From: Anaerolineae bacterium
Lineage (GTDB): Bacteria; Chloroflexota; Anaerolineae; JAFGEY01
Length of the DNA: 53,155 nucleotides
Reading direction: 5' to 3'
NCBI GenBank assembly: GCA_016929775.1
Contig: JAFGIE010000191.1
Span: forward strand, 1-53,155
A program made the position numbers and the translations under genes. Under the pieces are notes generated by a model. That model had not been told where the DNA came from. It ran no database searches and saw nothing but the letters and a program-made list of their open reading frames with translations. How positions within the stretch are numbered: position 1 is the first letter of the stretch; every line of letters begins with the position of its first letter. This document shows, in pieces, positions 1-9,389 of the stretch.

Positions 1-92
1 ATTCTACCACACTTTCCGCGCACTGACAAGGGTCTTTCTCTGGATTCGGTCGTACCGGGTGCGGCAGAGCGCGTCCGGACCGGGCGATCGCG

Positions 93-116
93 AGATCGAC
101 CGATCTGGAGTATAAT
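93..116 (+). promoter_or_regulatory. Putative promoter -10 with adjacent palindrome
   Basis: A perfect TATAAT lies at 111-116, about 140 nt upstream of the first gene. No convincing -35 is seen at the usual spacing. A perfect 6+6 inverted repeat (AGATCG, AC, CGATCT) at 93-106 ends 4 bp before the -10, where a repressor or activator could bind. Bases 1-92 show nothing else I can support. Confidence 0.4.
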
Positions 117-254
117 GTGCCCAACCGGACCGCACGCCAGTCGCCTTGCCTGGCGCCACGTCTGGGAGCGCACGCGTGTGTGCCGGGCGTTTCCGGTGCG
201 CGGACCGGCAGACCTGCGGAAGCGCATTCAGACCGCCGAAGGAGGAGTGGTGCG

Positions 255-1256
255 ATGAAGAGACGCGCCGCGATCACCGGCTTGGCGCTCGCCCTGCTGG
301 TCATCCTCGTGGTCGCCGTCTGCCAGGCGCCGATCCAGCCCCTCTGCACGTTGGCCTCTCTGCGCCGGATCGACGACTACCCGCTCTACGTCATGCACTA
401 CTATGGCGACTATGGCTTCACCTCGTTCCTCGAGCGCGGCATCCGACCGGGCGTGTCCCGCCGCGCCACGCCCGGCATCGCCGCTCCGTGGGGCTGCACC
501 GTATTCGCCGCGCTGCACCCAGCGCATAGGGCCCTGCTCGGACGCAACTTTGACTGGCACAACCGGCAGACGCTCCTGCTCTTCACCGATCCGCCCGACG
601 GCTACGCGTCCGCCGCCATGGTCGACATCGCCTACCTCGGCTTCCCGCTGGAAGACCCCTCCTGGAGCGACCGGCGGAGGCTGCTCGATGCGCCCTACTG
701 GCCCTTTGACGGCATGAACGAACGTGGGCTCGCCGTCGGCATGATGGCTGTCCCGCACGGGCGCGACGACCCGGCGCCGGGACAGGTCACCATCAGCGCA
801 CTGCACGCGATCCGGCTGCTCCTCGACCGTGCCGCCACGCTCGACCAGGCGATCGCGCTCCTGGAAGAGCATCACGTGATCTGGGCGGGCGGTCCGCCGG
901 TGCACTACCTGATCGCGGATGCCGCCGGTCACAGCGCCGTGGTCGAGTATGTCGCCGGCGAGCTGCTGGTCAAGCCCGGCGACACGACCTGGCAGGTGAG
1001 CACCAACTTTCTACTGACCGAAGAGCAGCCACAGGGCGCGAACTCGCCCTGCTGGCGCTACAACCGCGTCTACGAACGCCTCGCGGCTTCTGCAGGCGCG
1101 ATCGAACCGGACGAAGCGATGACGCTCCTCGGTGAGGTATCCCAGGGGAGCACGGTATGGTCGGTGCTATATGGCTTGAGCGATGGCGAGATCGCGATCG
1201 CCATGGGGCGTGACTATGACAGAGTGCACCGCTTCCGGCTGCGCTCGGTCGAGTGA
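255..1256 (+). CDS. Linear amide C-N hydrolase, Ntn type (choloylglycine hydrolase / C45-like)
   Basis: This 333-aa protein resembles the N-terminal-nucleophile amidases that hydrolyse linear amides (penicillin V acylase, bile-salt hydrolase, C45 acyltransferases). Residues 5-25 are a hydrophobic membrane anchor or signal peptide. The likely nucleophile is Cys81 in the context WGCTVF, followed by GRNFDW, the typical Cys-x(n)-GRN-[LF]DW arrangement. Cys81 would be exposed by autoproteolysis, making residues 1-80 a prosequence. The ATG at 255 is chosen because GGAGGAG lies just upstream; a longer frame from 117 has no ribosome binding site. The natural substrate (N-acyl amino acid, lactone or beta-lactam) cannot be read from sequence. 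The neighbouring polymer-degradation genes suggest an extracytoplasmic role. Confidence 0.8.
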   Translation: MKRRAAITGLALALLVILVVAVCQAPIQPLCTLASLRRIDDYPLYVMHYYGDYGFTSFLERGIRPGVSRRATPGIAAPWGCTVFAALHPAHRALLGRNFDWHNRQTLLLFTDPPDGYASAAMVDIAYLGFPLEDPSWSDRRRLLDAPYWPFDGMNERGLAVGMMAVPHGRDDPAPGQVTISALHAIRLLLDRAATLDQAIALLEEHHVIWAGGPPVHYLIADAAGHSAVVEYVAGELLVKPGDTTWQVSTNFLLTEEQPQGANSPCWRYNRVYERLAASAGAIEPDEAMTLLGEVSQGSTVWSVLYGLSDGEIAIAMGRDYDRVHRFRLRSVE

Positions 1257-1293
1257 ACGCCTCGCCGCTCCGCCCCCCTGTCCCATCCGGCGG

Positions 1294-1322
1294 TTGCGCC
1301 GCCGTCCACCTCACGGTATAAT
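1294..1322 (+). promoter_or_regulatory. Sigma70-type promoter upstream of the EEP-family gene
   Basis: TTGCGC at 1294-1299 and a perfect TATAAT at 1317-1322 are separated by exactly 17 bp. The start codon at 1377 lies about 50 nt downstream. Confidence 0.75.
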
Positions 1323-1376
1323 ACGCGTCACGTGCGCGCGGCACGGCGGTACCCGGTCGTTGCACGGGGAGGCGGC

Positions 1377-2360
1377 ATGGCAGACAAGCGGTTCAGGATC
1401 GGCACCTTCAACCTGCACAACCTTGCACTCCCGGAGTCCAGATTCTACAACGGCATCGTGCACTCGCAGGAGCAGTACAAGCTCAAAGTACAGTGGACGG
1501 CTGAGCAGCTCCGGCGCATGAACGGAAACCTCGTCGGCTTTCAGGAGATCTTTCACCGCGAGGCGCTCGAAGACGTGCTGCGCGAAAGCGGGCTCTACGA
1601 CGGCGCCACCGCCATCGTCGGAGAGACCGATGGGACCAAGCCCGTCGTCGGCTTGGTCTCCGCCTTCCCGGTGATCGAGCACTGCTTCATCCCCACCTTC
1701 CCGCCCGCCGCGTTCCTCGAGATCAACGAGATGGCTGTGCCCTGTGGATGCTTCACTCGGCCCGTGCTCTACACCAAGGTCGAGCTGCCTACCGGGCTGC
1801 AGTTGATCGTCATAGTCGCACATCTCAAGTCCAAGAACCCGATCGTGCACCAAGACACGGACGAACACGATCCCGTGGCGCGCGCGATCGGCAAAGCCAA
1901 GTCGCTGATCGTGCGCACCGCAGAGGCCACAGCGCTGCGCTGCTTACTGCTCGAGTGGCTTGAGGGCAACGACAATCCTGTCATCGTGCTGGGCGATACC
2001 AACGACATCTCGACCGCCGTGACCAGTGAGATCGTGACCGGGTCGCCCCCCTGGCGCAACTTGCGCCACGCGCAGAAGGCGCACATCTGGGACGTCCTGC
2101 TCTACGACGTCAAGCATATCCAGGCACGCCAGAGCTACCGCGACGCCTACTACACCCACATCCACAACGGTCACTATGAGAGCCTCGACCACATCCTGAT
2201 CAGCCAAGAGTTCGTCCGCCAGAACCGCAGACGCCTTGGCGAGGTCGAGTACGTCTCTGTGCTCAACGACCATCTGATCGACGAGACGCTTGCCGACGAA
2301 AAGGTACCCCGCTGGCAGTCCGACCACGGACAGGTCGTGGTCACGATACGACTGCGATAG
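1377..2360 (+). CDS. Endonuclease/exonuclease/phosphatase (EEP, DNase I-like) family protein
   Basis: A 327-aa protein with the EEP fold, Mg-dependent enzymes that cut phosphodiester or phosphomonoester bonds in nucleic acids, inositides or lipids. Visible motifs in order are GTFNLHNL (first strand with metal-ligand Asn), VGFQEIF (catalytic Glu), VIVAHLKSK (His), LGDTNDI (Asp/Asn pair), SLDHILIS and the terminal SDHGQV (Asp-His dyad). All catalytic positions of the family are present, so it should be active. No signal peptide is visible, so it is probably cytoplasmic. The ATG at 1377 has GGGGAGG upstream and follows its own promoter. The substrate is unknown. Confidence 0.85.
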   Translation: MADKRFRIGTFNLHNLALPESRFYNGIVHSQEQYKLKVQWTAEQLRRMNGNLVGFQEIFHREALEDVLRESGLYDGATAIVGETDGTKPVVGLVSAFPVIEHCFIPTFPPAAFLEINEMAVPCGCFTRPVLYTKVELPTGLQLIVIVAHLKSKNPIVHQDTDEHDPVARAIGKAKSLIVRTAEATALRCLLLEWLEGNDNPVIVLGDTNDISTAVTSEIVTGSPPWRNLRHAQKAHIWDVLLYDVKHIQARQSYRDAYYTHIHNGHYESLDHILISQEFVRQNRRRLGEVEYVSVLNDHLIDETLADEKVPRWQSDHGQVVVTIRLR

Positions 2361-2371
2361 GTGCGTGGCAG

Positions 2372-3061
2372 ATGTCGGCGCGCACGATGTGGGAGTCCAT
2401 AGCCCTGCGGCGCCTCGTTGGCTGGGCGCGCAGGTTGGCTGGACGAGGAGCCGTCCTCCTCAGCCGCACTGCTGCCTGTGTGCTGCGCCGGTTCCGCGTC
2501 AGCGCGCTGTGGGATGCCGCAGCGCGCCCGTTCCGGATCGTTGCCGCAGTGCTCCTCGGCATGGGGTACGCGCCATTCCTCCTCACGGTCGTCGGCGCGC
2601 TCGGCGCCTTTGTCGCCGGTCTCGCCAAGGCCCGTCCTGCCCTGTCCGAGATGGAGACGCCGGTCCTGCTGGGTCCCTCGGTCCTCATTCCGACGATCGG
2701 CCTGACGATCGGTTACTGGGCGATCGGTATCGGCGGGATCGTCGGCTTTGCCTGCGCGGTGACCGACTCGGCCCTTGGCTTAGGACTCGAGTGGTCCCTG
2801 GTCGGCGCGCTGGGCGTGGGGCTCGGCGCCTGGATCGCCTCTGCCCCGACTCAGGTTCTCATCGCCGGCGCACTGGGTGGAGGGCTCGTCGGCGGCAGCG
2901 TGGGCCTCCTCACATGGTTGTGCTGCACGCACCGCACCCACGGTCCCCTCACGACCCGCTGGGCTGCGGGCGCCGTGCTTGCCCTGGCGCTGCTTGCCGC
3001 CTTTACGGCGTGGACGTTCTCCGCCTCTGCCATCGGGACCGTTTCCTCACTTGCTCCGTGA
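2372..3061 (+). CDS. Hypothetical multi-pass membrane protein
   Basis: A 229-aa protein I do not recognise. After a basic N-terminus (about 60 residues with many Arg) it has a series of long Gly/Ala/Leu-rich hydrophobic stretches, around residues 70-90, 105-135, 140-160, 165-185 and 205-225, so about five membrane helices are likely. No motif stands out. It starts 11 nt after the EEP gene and its stop lies 10 nt before the sulfatase start, so the three genes are probably one operon. The start is uncertain because the ribosome binding site is weak; 2387 is an alternative. Confidence 0.6.
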   Translation: MSARTMWESIALRRLVGWARRLAGRGAVLLSRTAACVLRRFRVSALWDAAARPFRIVAAVLLGMGYAPFLLTVVGALGAFVAGLAKARPALSEMETPVLLGPSVLIPTIGLTIGYWAIGIGGIVGFACAVTDSALGLGLEWSLVGALGVGLGAWIASAPTQVLIAGALGGGLVGGSVGLLTWLCCTHRTHGPLTTRWAAGAVLALALLAAFTAWTFSASAIGTVSSLAP

Positions 3062-3071
3062 AAGGAGAGCC

Positions 3072-4553
3072 ATGTCACACGCACAGCCTGTTGAACGGCC
3101 CAACATCCTCTTCGTCCAGTGCGACAGCATGGACGGACGGGCGATGGGCTGCATGGGCCATCCCGCCATGGCGCGCGCGACCCCCAACCTCGACGCATTG
3201 GCGCGGCGCGGCGTGCTCTTTCGGAACGCCTACTGCAATAACCCGATCTGCTGCCCCTCGCGGGCGAGCATGTGGAGTGGTCTGTACACCCACGCCTGCG
3301 AGGGCTGGAACAACTACAAGGGCCTCGAACTCGATACCCCCACCTTCCGCGATACCCTCGACGCCGCCGGGTACCGGACGCAGACCTATGGCAAGACGGA
3401 CTATTTGTCCGGCGCCCACTCGATCCGCGCCCGGGTCACGCCGTGGACGCGCGCCGCGAACATCATGCGTCCTAGCTACCGCATGCCTGGGCCCAAGGTC
3501 ATACCCGACGACAGGCGGCGCGTCCACACCCAGGACTGGGTCGACGTCGACGCCTCAGTCGACTGGTTGCGCGCGCGGGCAGCGCGGCGCGAGGAGCCGT
3601 TCTGGCTCTACCTCGGGATCCGGGCGCCGCACCCCGCGTTCACCATCTCCCAGCACTACCTCGCCGCCGTGGACGCAGACGCCGTAGCCATCCCGCCCGC
3701 CGATCGCGTCGACCACCCCGTGATGCAGTACACGCGCACCGCGCGCAACTGGATGCACGGCTTCTCGGACGACGTGGTGCGCCAGGTCCGCTCGATCTAC
3801 TATGCCATGATCGCCGAGGTGGACGCGATGGTCGGGCAAGTGCTCGATGCCCTGCAAGCCCTGGACCTCGACCGCACAACCTATGTGATCTTTGCCAGCG
3901 ACCACGGCGAACTGGCGATGGAACACCAGCAGTTCTACAAGATGTCGATGTACGAGCCATCGGCGCACATTCCCTTGATCGTAGCGGGCCCCGGCGTGCG
4001 CGAGGGCGCCGATGTCTCAGCGCTTGTGTCCCTGATCGACATCTATCCCACCCTCATGGACATGGCGGGCCTCCCGACACCCGATCACGTGCACGGGCAT
4101 TCGCTCCTCCCAGAACTGCGCGGACAGCCGAGCGACCGTTCCGACTGGGTCCTTGCCGAATTCCACGGCACGACCATCAACACCGGCATGACGATGCTCC
4201 GCTCCGGTCCGTGGAAGCTCGTGACCTATGTCGGCTACCGCCCGCAGCTCTTTCACCTCGATCGGGACCCGTGGGAGATCGACGACCTGTCCGCGGGACG
4301 ACCGGACGTCGTCGCCGAGATGGACGCCCGACTGCGCGAAATCGTCGACTATGATGCGGTCGATGCCCGCGTCAAGGCGTACGACCGGAGGAGTTTCCGC
4401 CAGTGGCGCGCCCAGCAGCGCGCCGCCGGCACCTACCGCGAGACGATGGCGCGCGTCTACAGCGGTTGGGACGACCTCGCCGACCACGAGGTACAGCCGT
4501 GGACCGAGCGTGACGAGCGCCAGATCCAGGAATGGCTGGCGCAAGGTGAGTGA
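3072..4553 (+). CDS. Sulfatase (formylglycine-dependent, alkaline phosphatase superfamily)
   Basis: A 493-aa type I sulfatase that hydrolyses sulfate esters. The N-terminal PNILFVQCDSMDGR supplies the first metal ligands. The activation motif C-x-P-S-R is at residues 60-64 (CCPSR), where Cys60 would be converted to formylglycine. YGKTDY (Lys) and FASDHGE (metal ligands) follow in the expected order. AAAGGAGAG is well placed before the ATG at 3072. No obvious signal peptide is visible, so it is either cytoplasmic or exported without a classical signal. With the heparinase and beta-glucuronidase in this window, a role in desulfating glycosaminoglycan-like or other sulfated glycans is plausible but inferred. 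No sulfatase-maturing enzyme is encoded in the window. Confidence 0.9.
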   Translation: MSHAQPVERPNILFVQCDSMDGRAMGCMGHPAMARATPNLDALARRGVLFRNAYCNNPICCPSRASMWSGLYTHACEGWNNYKGLELDTPTFRDTLDAAGYRTQTYGKTDYLSGAHSIRARVTPWTRAANIMRPSYRMPGPKVIPDDRRRVHTQDWVDVDASVDWLRARAARREEPFWLYLGIRAPHPAFTISQHYLAAVDADAVAIPPADRVDHPVMQYTRTARNWMHGFSDDVVRQVRSIYYAMIAEVDAMVGQVLDALQALDLDRTTYVIFASDHGELAMEHQQFYKMSMYEPSAHIPLIVAGPGVREGADVSALVSLIDIYPTLMDMAGLPTPDHVHGHSLLPELRGQPSDRSDWVLAEFHGTTINTGMTMLRSGPWKLVTYVGYRPQLFHLDRDPWEIDDLSAGRPDVVAEMDARLREIVDYDAVDARVKAYDRRSFRQWRAQQRAAGTYRETMARVYSGWDDLADHEVQPWTERDERQIQEWLAQGE

Positions 4554-4652
4554 CCTGGCGCATCGCACCATCCCCTGGGCAATGGCTGCATCGCCCGCCC
4601 GCGCCGGGCACACGCGGCGAGCGCCGCGCGCACGGTTGATGGAAAGGCGCCC

Positions 4653-6755
4653 ATGAACCGCCGCGCCGATGCCAAGCGCGGGAACCGTGCGTCGCGCCGA
4701 GACGCGCGGCGTGCAGGGGTCGGCGGGCGCGGCGCTCGGTCCACCCTGCTCACCAACTTTCGCCCTCGCGCCGACCCCAGGCTGCAGCGCGTCTTTGCCG
4801 CGATCGGGGTACCCGAGGCGCAGCCGTTCGAGCCCGACCCCTTCCAGGTTGAGGCAGTCGATGCGATCCAGCACGCCGACTGCCTGGTCACGGCGCCGAC
4901 TGGCGCCGGCAAGACGTGGATCGCGGTACAGGCTATCCGGCGCACGCTCGAGCGCGGCGGTCGCGCCTGGTACGCGTCGCCTCTCAAGGCGCTCAGCAAC
5001 GCCAAGCACGCGGAGCTAGGCCTCGAGTTCGGCCCCGAGCTAGTCGGCATCCTGACTGGCGATCGCAAAGAAAACGCCGACGCGCCGATCATCGTCGGCA
5101 CCACCGAGATCCTCCGAAACCAGCTCTACGACGCGATGCACCACGGCGAGAACCTGGCAACGGATCTGGTCGTCCTCGATGAGGCGCACTTTATGGGAGA
5201 TCCCGATCGCGGCGTCGTCTGGGAAGAGATCATGATCTACTTGCCCCGGCGCATCGGGCTCCTGCTCCTCTCTGCGACGATCGGCAACGCTGACGAGATC
5301 GCCGCTTGGCTGCACGCGATCCGCCAAGTGCCCTGTGTCGTGATCGAAGCCGAAGAGAGGCCCGTAGAGCTCTATCCCCTTTTCCTGCACCCCACGGGAA
5401 CGCTCCTCCCCCTGATCGGCCCCGGCGCACGCCGACCGAGGCTCGACAACAAAGTCAGGGCGTACGTGGGTACGCCGAACCCGCCGCTGCTCTACGATCC
5501 GCGCGACCTCCCGCCATTCGGCGACATCATCCGCCTCCTGCGCAAGTACAGGCTCCTGCCCGCGATCTTTTTCCTCAAGTCGCGCGCCGACTGCGACCGT
5601 GCCCTCGACCTGTGCCGCGGGAACCACGCCGCGGACGCCGAGCGCCAGGAGCGCCTGCGCACCCGGATCCACGAGCTCGTCGCGGCGAGCCCGCACCTGG
5701 CGCGCCACCACCAGCTCTGGCACCTGCGCAATCTCGCCGTGGGCGCACACCACGGCGGGCAGCTGCCGCCCTGGAAGCTGGTCCTTGAGACGCTGATGGG
5801 CGAGGGACTGCTCGATGCCGTGTTCGCGACCTCCACCGTCGCCGCGGGCGTCAACTTTCCCGCACGGACCGTCGCCTTTTTCCACTCCGATCGCTTCAAC
5901 GGTCGCGAGTTTGTCCCGCTCACGCCGACCGAGTTCCACCAGATGGTCGGTCGTGCTGGGCGCCGCGGCATGGACCACATCGGTTTCATGCTTGCCGTCC
6001 CTGGTCCGACCATGGACCTCGAGCTGGTCGCCGAACTGCTCGGCTCGCCTCCGTCCGACGTGCCCAGTCAGGTCCAGATCAGCTTCTCCATGGTCCTCAA
6101 CCTGCTCCTCTCCTACGCGCCCGCCGAGATCGAGGACATCCTGCACCACTCGTTCGCCGCGTACCAGCAGGTCGGAGGGCGATACCGTCGCCTAGTGCGC
6201 GAGTTCCGGCGCCATCTCGCCTTCCTGGAGAGCCAGGGCTACGTCACTGCTCAGGGCGCGCTGACCGAGACCGGACTCTGGGCATCCCTGCTCCGCATCG
6301 ACCAGCCGCTGCTCGTCGCCGAGGGACTGCGGCGTGAGCTTTTGCCTGCGTCTGACCCGGTGCTGCTCGCCGCACTCATGGCGTCCTTTGTCCACGAGCG
6401 CGAGACAGACGAGAACCTCGACCGGTCGCTGGTGCCGCGGGAGCTGGAACGTGCGTTTGTCACCGTCCGGCGTGGCCTTCACGGACTGGCGATCCAGATC
6501 CAGCGCGCGGGATTCGAGGTCCGCCCGCTCTATCTGCGCCCGGCGGCGGCGATGCATGCCTGGGCCTCTGGCGCGCCGTGGTACCGCGCCGTCGCCATCT
6601 CCCAGATGGCGGATGGCGACATGACCATGCTCGTCTCCCGCACAGCCGACAACCTGCGCCACGTGCAGGCTCTGTACGAGACCTTTCCCCGCGTCGCCGC
6701 AGCAGCGCGCCAGGCTGTGCTCCTGATCCACCGCGACCCCGTGATCTGGGACTGA
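4653..6755 (+). CDS. Ski2-like DEAD/DEAH-box helicase
   Basis: A 700-aa superfamily 2 helicase. Visible motifs are the Walker A APTGAGKT (residues 81-88), YASPLKALSNAK (Ia), the GTTEILRN region, DEAH (176-179), LLLSATIG (III), TSTVAAGVNFPART (V) and QMVGRAGRRG (VI). The spacing and the sequence ATSTVAAGVNFPA followed by GRAGRRG are typical of Ski2/Mtr4-type RNA helicases rather than RecQ or UvrB. The C-terminal third (about residues 470-700) should hold the winged-helix and helical-bundle part. The extreme N-terminus is very basic. GGAAAGG precedes the ATG at 4653. A role in RNA turnover or structured-RNA unwinding is inferred from the family. It appears unrelated to the surrounding sugar genes. 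Confidence 0.9.
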   Translation: MNRRADAKRGNRASRRDARRAGVGGRGARSTLLTNFRPRADPRLQRVFAAIGVPEAQPFEPDPFQVEAVDAIQHADCLVTAPTGAGKTWIAVQAIRRTLERGGRAWYASPLKALSNAKHAELGLEFGPELVGILTGDRKENADAPIIVGTTEILRNQLYDAMHHGENLATDLVVLDEAHFMGDPDRGVVWEEIMIYLPRRIGLLLLSATIGNADEIAAWLHAIRQVPCVVIEAEERPVELYPLFLHPTGTLLPLIGPGARRPRLDNKVRAYVGTPNPPLLYDPRDLPPFGDIIRLLRKYRLLPAIFFLKSRADCDRALDLCRGNHAADAERQERLRTRIHELVAASPHLARHHQLWHLRNLAVGAHHGGQLPPWKLVLETLMGEGLLDAVFATSTVAAGVNFPARTVAFFHSDRFNGREFVPLTPTEFHQMVGRAGRRGMDHIGFMLAVPGPTMDLELVAELLGSPPSDVPSQVQISFSMVLNLLLSYAPAEIEDILHHSFAAYQQVGGRYRRLVREFRRHLAFLESQGYVTAQGALTETGLWASLLRIDQPLLVAEGLRRELLPASDPVLLAALMASFVHERETDENLDRSLVPRELERAFVTVRRGLHGLAIQIQRAGFEVRPLYLRPAAAMHAWASGAPWYRAVAISQMADGDMTMLVSRTADNLRHVQALYETFPRVAAAARQAVLLIHRDPVIWD

Positions 6756-6772
6756 GTCGCACAGAGGGCTGC

Positions 6773-6801
6773 TTGTCGGCGGGCCCAACCGGGGCTATAA
6801 T
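6773..6801 (+). promoter_or_regulatory. Sigma70-type promoter for the GH3 gene
   Basis: TTGTCG at 6773-6778, a 17-bp spacer and TATAAT at 6796-6801. The start codon is at 6850 with AGGAGG upstream. Confidence 0.75.
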
Positions 6802-6849
6802 GGGCCTCAATCGCGTTCCCGACCACCCACAGCGCACAGGAGGCCACCG

Positions 6850-9333
6850 ATGTCTGACCACAATCCGGGCAGTGCCGCACAAGACGAGACGCGCGTTGAG
6901 GAGCTGCTCTCACGCTTGACGCTCGAGGAAAAAGTGTCCCTGCTCTCCGGCAGGGACACATGGTATACCGTACCGATCCCGCGCCTGGGTATCCCTTCTC
7001 TGGGCATGACCGATGGCCCGCACGGGGTGCGCGCCGACCACGCCACAGAACGCGTACAGGGCGCGGCGACGTCGTTCCCAACAGGCGTCTCCATGGCGTC
7101 GAGCTGGGACCCGGGACTGATCGAGCGCGTCGGCGCCGCCCTCGCCGCCGAAACCCGCGCCCTAGGCTGCGACATCCTGCTCGGGCCTTGTGTCAACATC
7201 GTACGCACCCCGCTCGCCGGGCGCAACTTTGAGACCTATGCCGAGGACCCCTACCTCGCCGGGCGGATCGGCGTGGCCTTTGTCAAGGGCGTCCAGAGCG
7301 CAGGCGTCGGGACCTCGCTCAAGCACTATGCTTGCAACAACCAGGAGTTCGAGCGCTCGCGCGGCGACAGCCAGATCGACGAGCGCACCCTGCGCGAGAT
7401 CTACCTGCCCGCCTTTGAAGCCATAGTCACCGAAGCCAAGCCGTGGACCGTCATGTGCAGCTATAACCGCGTCAACGGCGTGTACGCGAGCGAGCACCAC
7501 CACCTGCTCAAAGAGATCCTCAAGGGCGAGTGGGGCTTTGATGGTTTTGTCGTCTCCGACTGGGGGGCCAACCACACGGTCTCTGAGTCGGTTGCGGGGG
7601 GATTGGACCTCGAGATGCCAGGACCCGCCAAGTACTATGGTCGGCTGTTGGTCGAAGCCGTCCGAAACTGGCAGATCGAGGAGCGCGACGTCGACGACGC
7701 AGTGCGCCGGATCCTGCGCATCATCGCGCGCGCAGGCTTGCTGGACGCCTCCCCGGTGCGACCCGCCGGAGCCCTCAACACCCCCGCGCACGCCGCGCTG
7801 GCACGCGAGCTTGCCGAGGCCTCGATGGTGCTCCTCAAGAACGAGGGACCAGTCCTCCCACTCGACCTCTCCTCCGTCCGGTCGCTCGCCGTGATCGGTC
7901 CCAATGCCGCGGAGGCCCGCATCGGCGGCGGGGGCAGCTCCTACCTCGAGCCCCCTTACCGCATCAGCCCGCTCGAGGGACTGACCGCTGCGCTGGGCGA
8001 TGCGGTCGAGATGAGGTACGAGCAGGGCTGCGACAACTATGCCGAGCTCCCCGTACTCCGGTCCGTCTATCTCACGCCCGCAGAGGGAACGGGCGATGGC
8101 CTGTTCGGCGAGTACTATGACAACGCCGGTTGGGCCGGCGCCCCCGCCGCGACGCGCATCGACAAGGCCCTGGACTTTTGGTTCCTCAGACCACCGGCGC
8201 CCGTTGGCGCCGAGGCGTTCTCTGTCCGCTGGACCGGCGCCCTCGAGGTGCCCGTTGCGGGTCGCTACGCGCTCAAGATCGTCCACACAGGTTTGTGTCG
8301 CGTTCGCCTGGACGGCAAGCTGCTGTTCGAGAACGCGCCAGAGAGTGGCGCGCCCAGATCGTGGATCACCCGGACCGAGCCTGGCTACGTCGAGCTCGAG
8401 GCGGGGCACCCGTACCCGATCGTGGTCGAGTACGCCAAGCCGCCTAACGTGCGTCATGCCGCGCTCTACCTGCTCGGTGCCTATGCCCCCGACCCTGACG
8501 ACCGCCTCGAGCGCGCGGTCGCGGCTGCGCGGCGATCGGACGTCGCGATCATCTTTGCCGGCATGCCGCGCGGGTTCGAGAGCGAGGGCGCGGATCGGCC
8601 TCACATGGCGCTGCCCGGTCCGCAGGATGAGCTGATCCGCGCCGTTGCGCGCGCGAACCCGCGCACGATCGTCGTCCTCAACTGCGGCGCCCCCGTCGAG
8701 ATGCCGTGGATCGACGCGGTGCCGGGCCTGCTCCTGGCGTACTATCCGGGTCAGGAAGGGGGCAACGCGTGCGCCCGCATCCTGACCGGCGAGGTGAACC
8801 CATCGGGCAAGCTCTCGGTCACCTACCCGCGCCGCTACGAGGACAATCCGACCTACACCAACTACCCGGGCGCGCGCGAGGTCCGCTACGGGGAAGGCAT
8901 CTATGTCGGCTACCGGTACTACGATCACGTCGACTGCGAACCGCTCTTCCCCTTTGGGTATGGCCTCTCCTACACGTCCTTTGCCTACAGCGACCTACGC
9001 GTGCCGGACCAAGCCGTTGCGGGCCAAGCAGTCGAGGTCACGCTTTCGGTCCAGAACGTCGGCGCCTGCGCTGGCAAGGAGGTCATCCAGCTCTACGTGC
9101 GGGACGTCGAAGCATCGCTCGCCCGTCCCCCCAAGGAGCTCAAGGCCTTTGCCAAGGTCGCACTCGAGCCCGGAGAGCGCGCAGAGGTGCGGTTCGCGCT
9201 CGATGATCGTGCTTTCTCATTCTATGACCCCGTCCGCCGGGCGTGGGTCGCCGAGCCCGGTACGTTCGAGATCCTGGTCGGCTCTTCGTCGCGCGACATT
9301 CGGGCCCGTGCCAGGATGCGCCTCTCCGGGTAG
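6850..9333 (+). CDS. Glycoside hydrolase family 3 (beta-glucosidase-like) with PA14 insert
   Basis: An 827-aa retaining exo-beta-glycosidase. The N-terminal (beta/alpha)8 domain carries KHY/NNQE substrate-binding residues (about 158-166) and the nucleophile Asp237 in VVSDWGAN. The second alpha/beta domain is interrupted by a PA14 carbohydrate-binding domain (about 410-555, starting GLFGEYYDNAGW). It resumes with the VAIIFAG region and ends in a fibronectin-III-like domain (about 715-827). This order (GH3 N, GH3 C with PA14, Fn3-like) is that of well-known bacterial beta-glucosidases. No signal peptide is seen, so it probably acts on imported oligosaccharides. It has its own promoter and a strong Shine-Dalgarno. 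Glucosidase, xylosidase and hexosaminidase activities are all possible in the family. Confidence 0.92.
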   Translation: MSDHNPGSAAQDETRVEELLSRLTLEEKVSLLSGRDTWYTVPIPRLGIPSLGMTDGPHGVRADHATERVQGAATSFPTGVSMASSWDPGLIERVGAALAAETRALGCDILLGPCVNIVRTPLAGRNFETYAEDPYLAGRIGVAFVKGVQSAGVGTSLKHYACNNQEFERSRGDSQIDERTLREIYLPAFEAIVTEAKPWTVMCSYNRVNGVYASEHHHLLKEILKGEWGFDGFVVSDWGANHTVSESVAGGLDLEMPGPAKYYGRLLVEAVRNWQIEERDVDDAVRRILRIIARAGLLDASPVRPAGALNTPAHAALARELAEASMVLLKNEGPVLPLDLSSVRSLAVIGPNAAEARIGGGGSSYLEPPYRISPLEGLTAALGDAVEMRYEQGCDNYAELPVLRSVYLTPAEGTGDGLFGEYYDNAGWAGAPAATRIDKALDFWFLRPPAPVGAEAFSVRWTGALEVPVAGRYALKIVHTGLCRVRLDGKLLFENAPESGAPRSWITRTEPGYVELEAGHPYPIVVEYAKPPNVRHAALYLLGAYAPDPDDRLERAVAAARRSDVAIIFAGMPRGFESEGADRPHMALPGPQDELIRAVARANPRTIVVLNCGAPVEMPWIDAVPGLLLAYYPGQEGGNACARILTGEVNPSGKLSVTYPRRYEDNPTYTNYPGAREVRYGEGIYVGYRYYDHVDCEPLFPFGYGLSYTSFAYSDLRVPDQAVAGQAVEVTLSVQNVGACAGKEVIQLYVRDVEASLARPPKELKAFAKVALEPGERAEVRFALDDRAFSFYDPVRRAWVAEPGTFEILVGSSSRDIRARARMRLSG

Positions 9334-9389
9334 AGCGCACACCGCCTTGTCAGGTGGCGGGAGCCCCGCCACGCGCCATGGAGGACCAC

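Noticed and set aside
84..91. GCGATCGC as a HIP1-like repeat
   Set aside because: It recurs in coding regions as expected from frequent GCG-ATC-GC codon runs; no cyanobacterial context.
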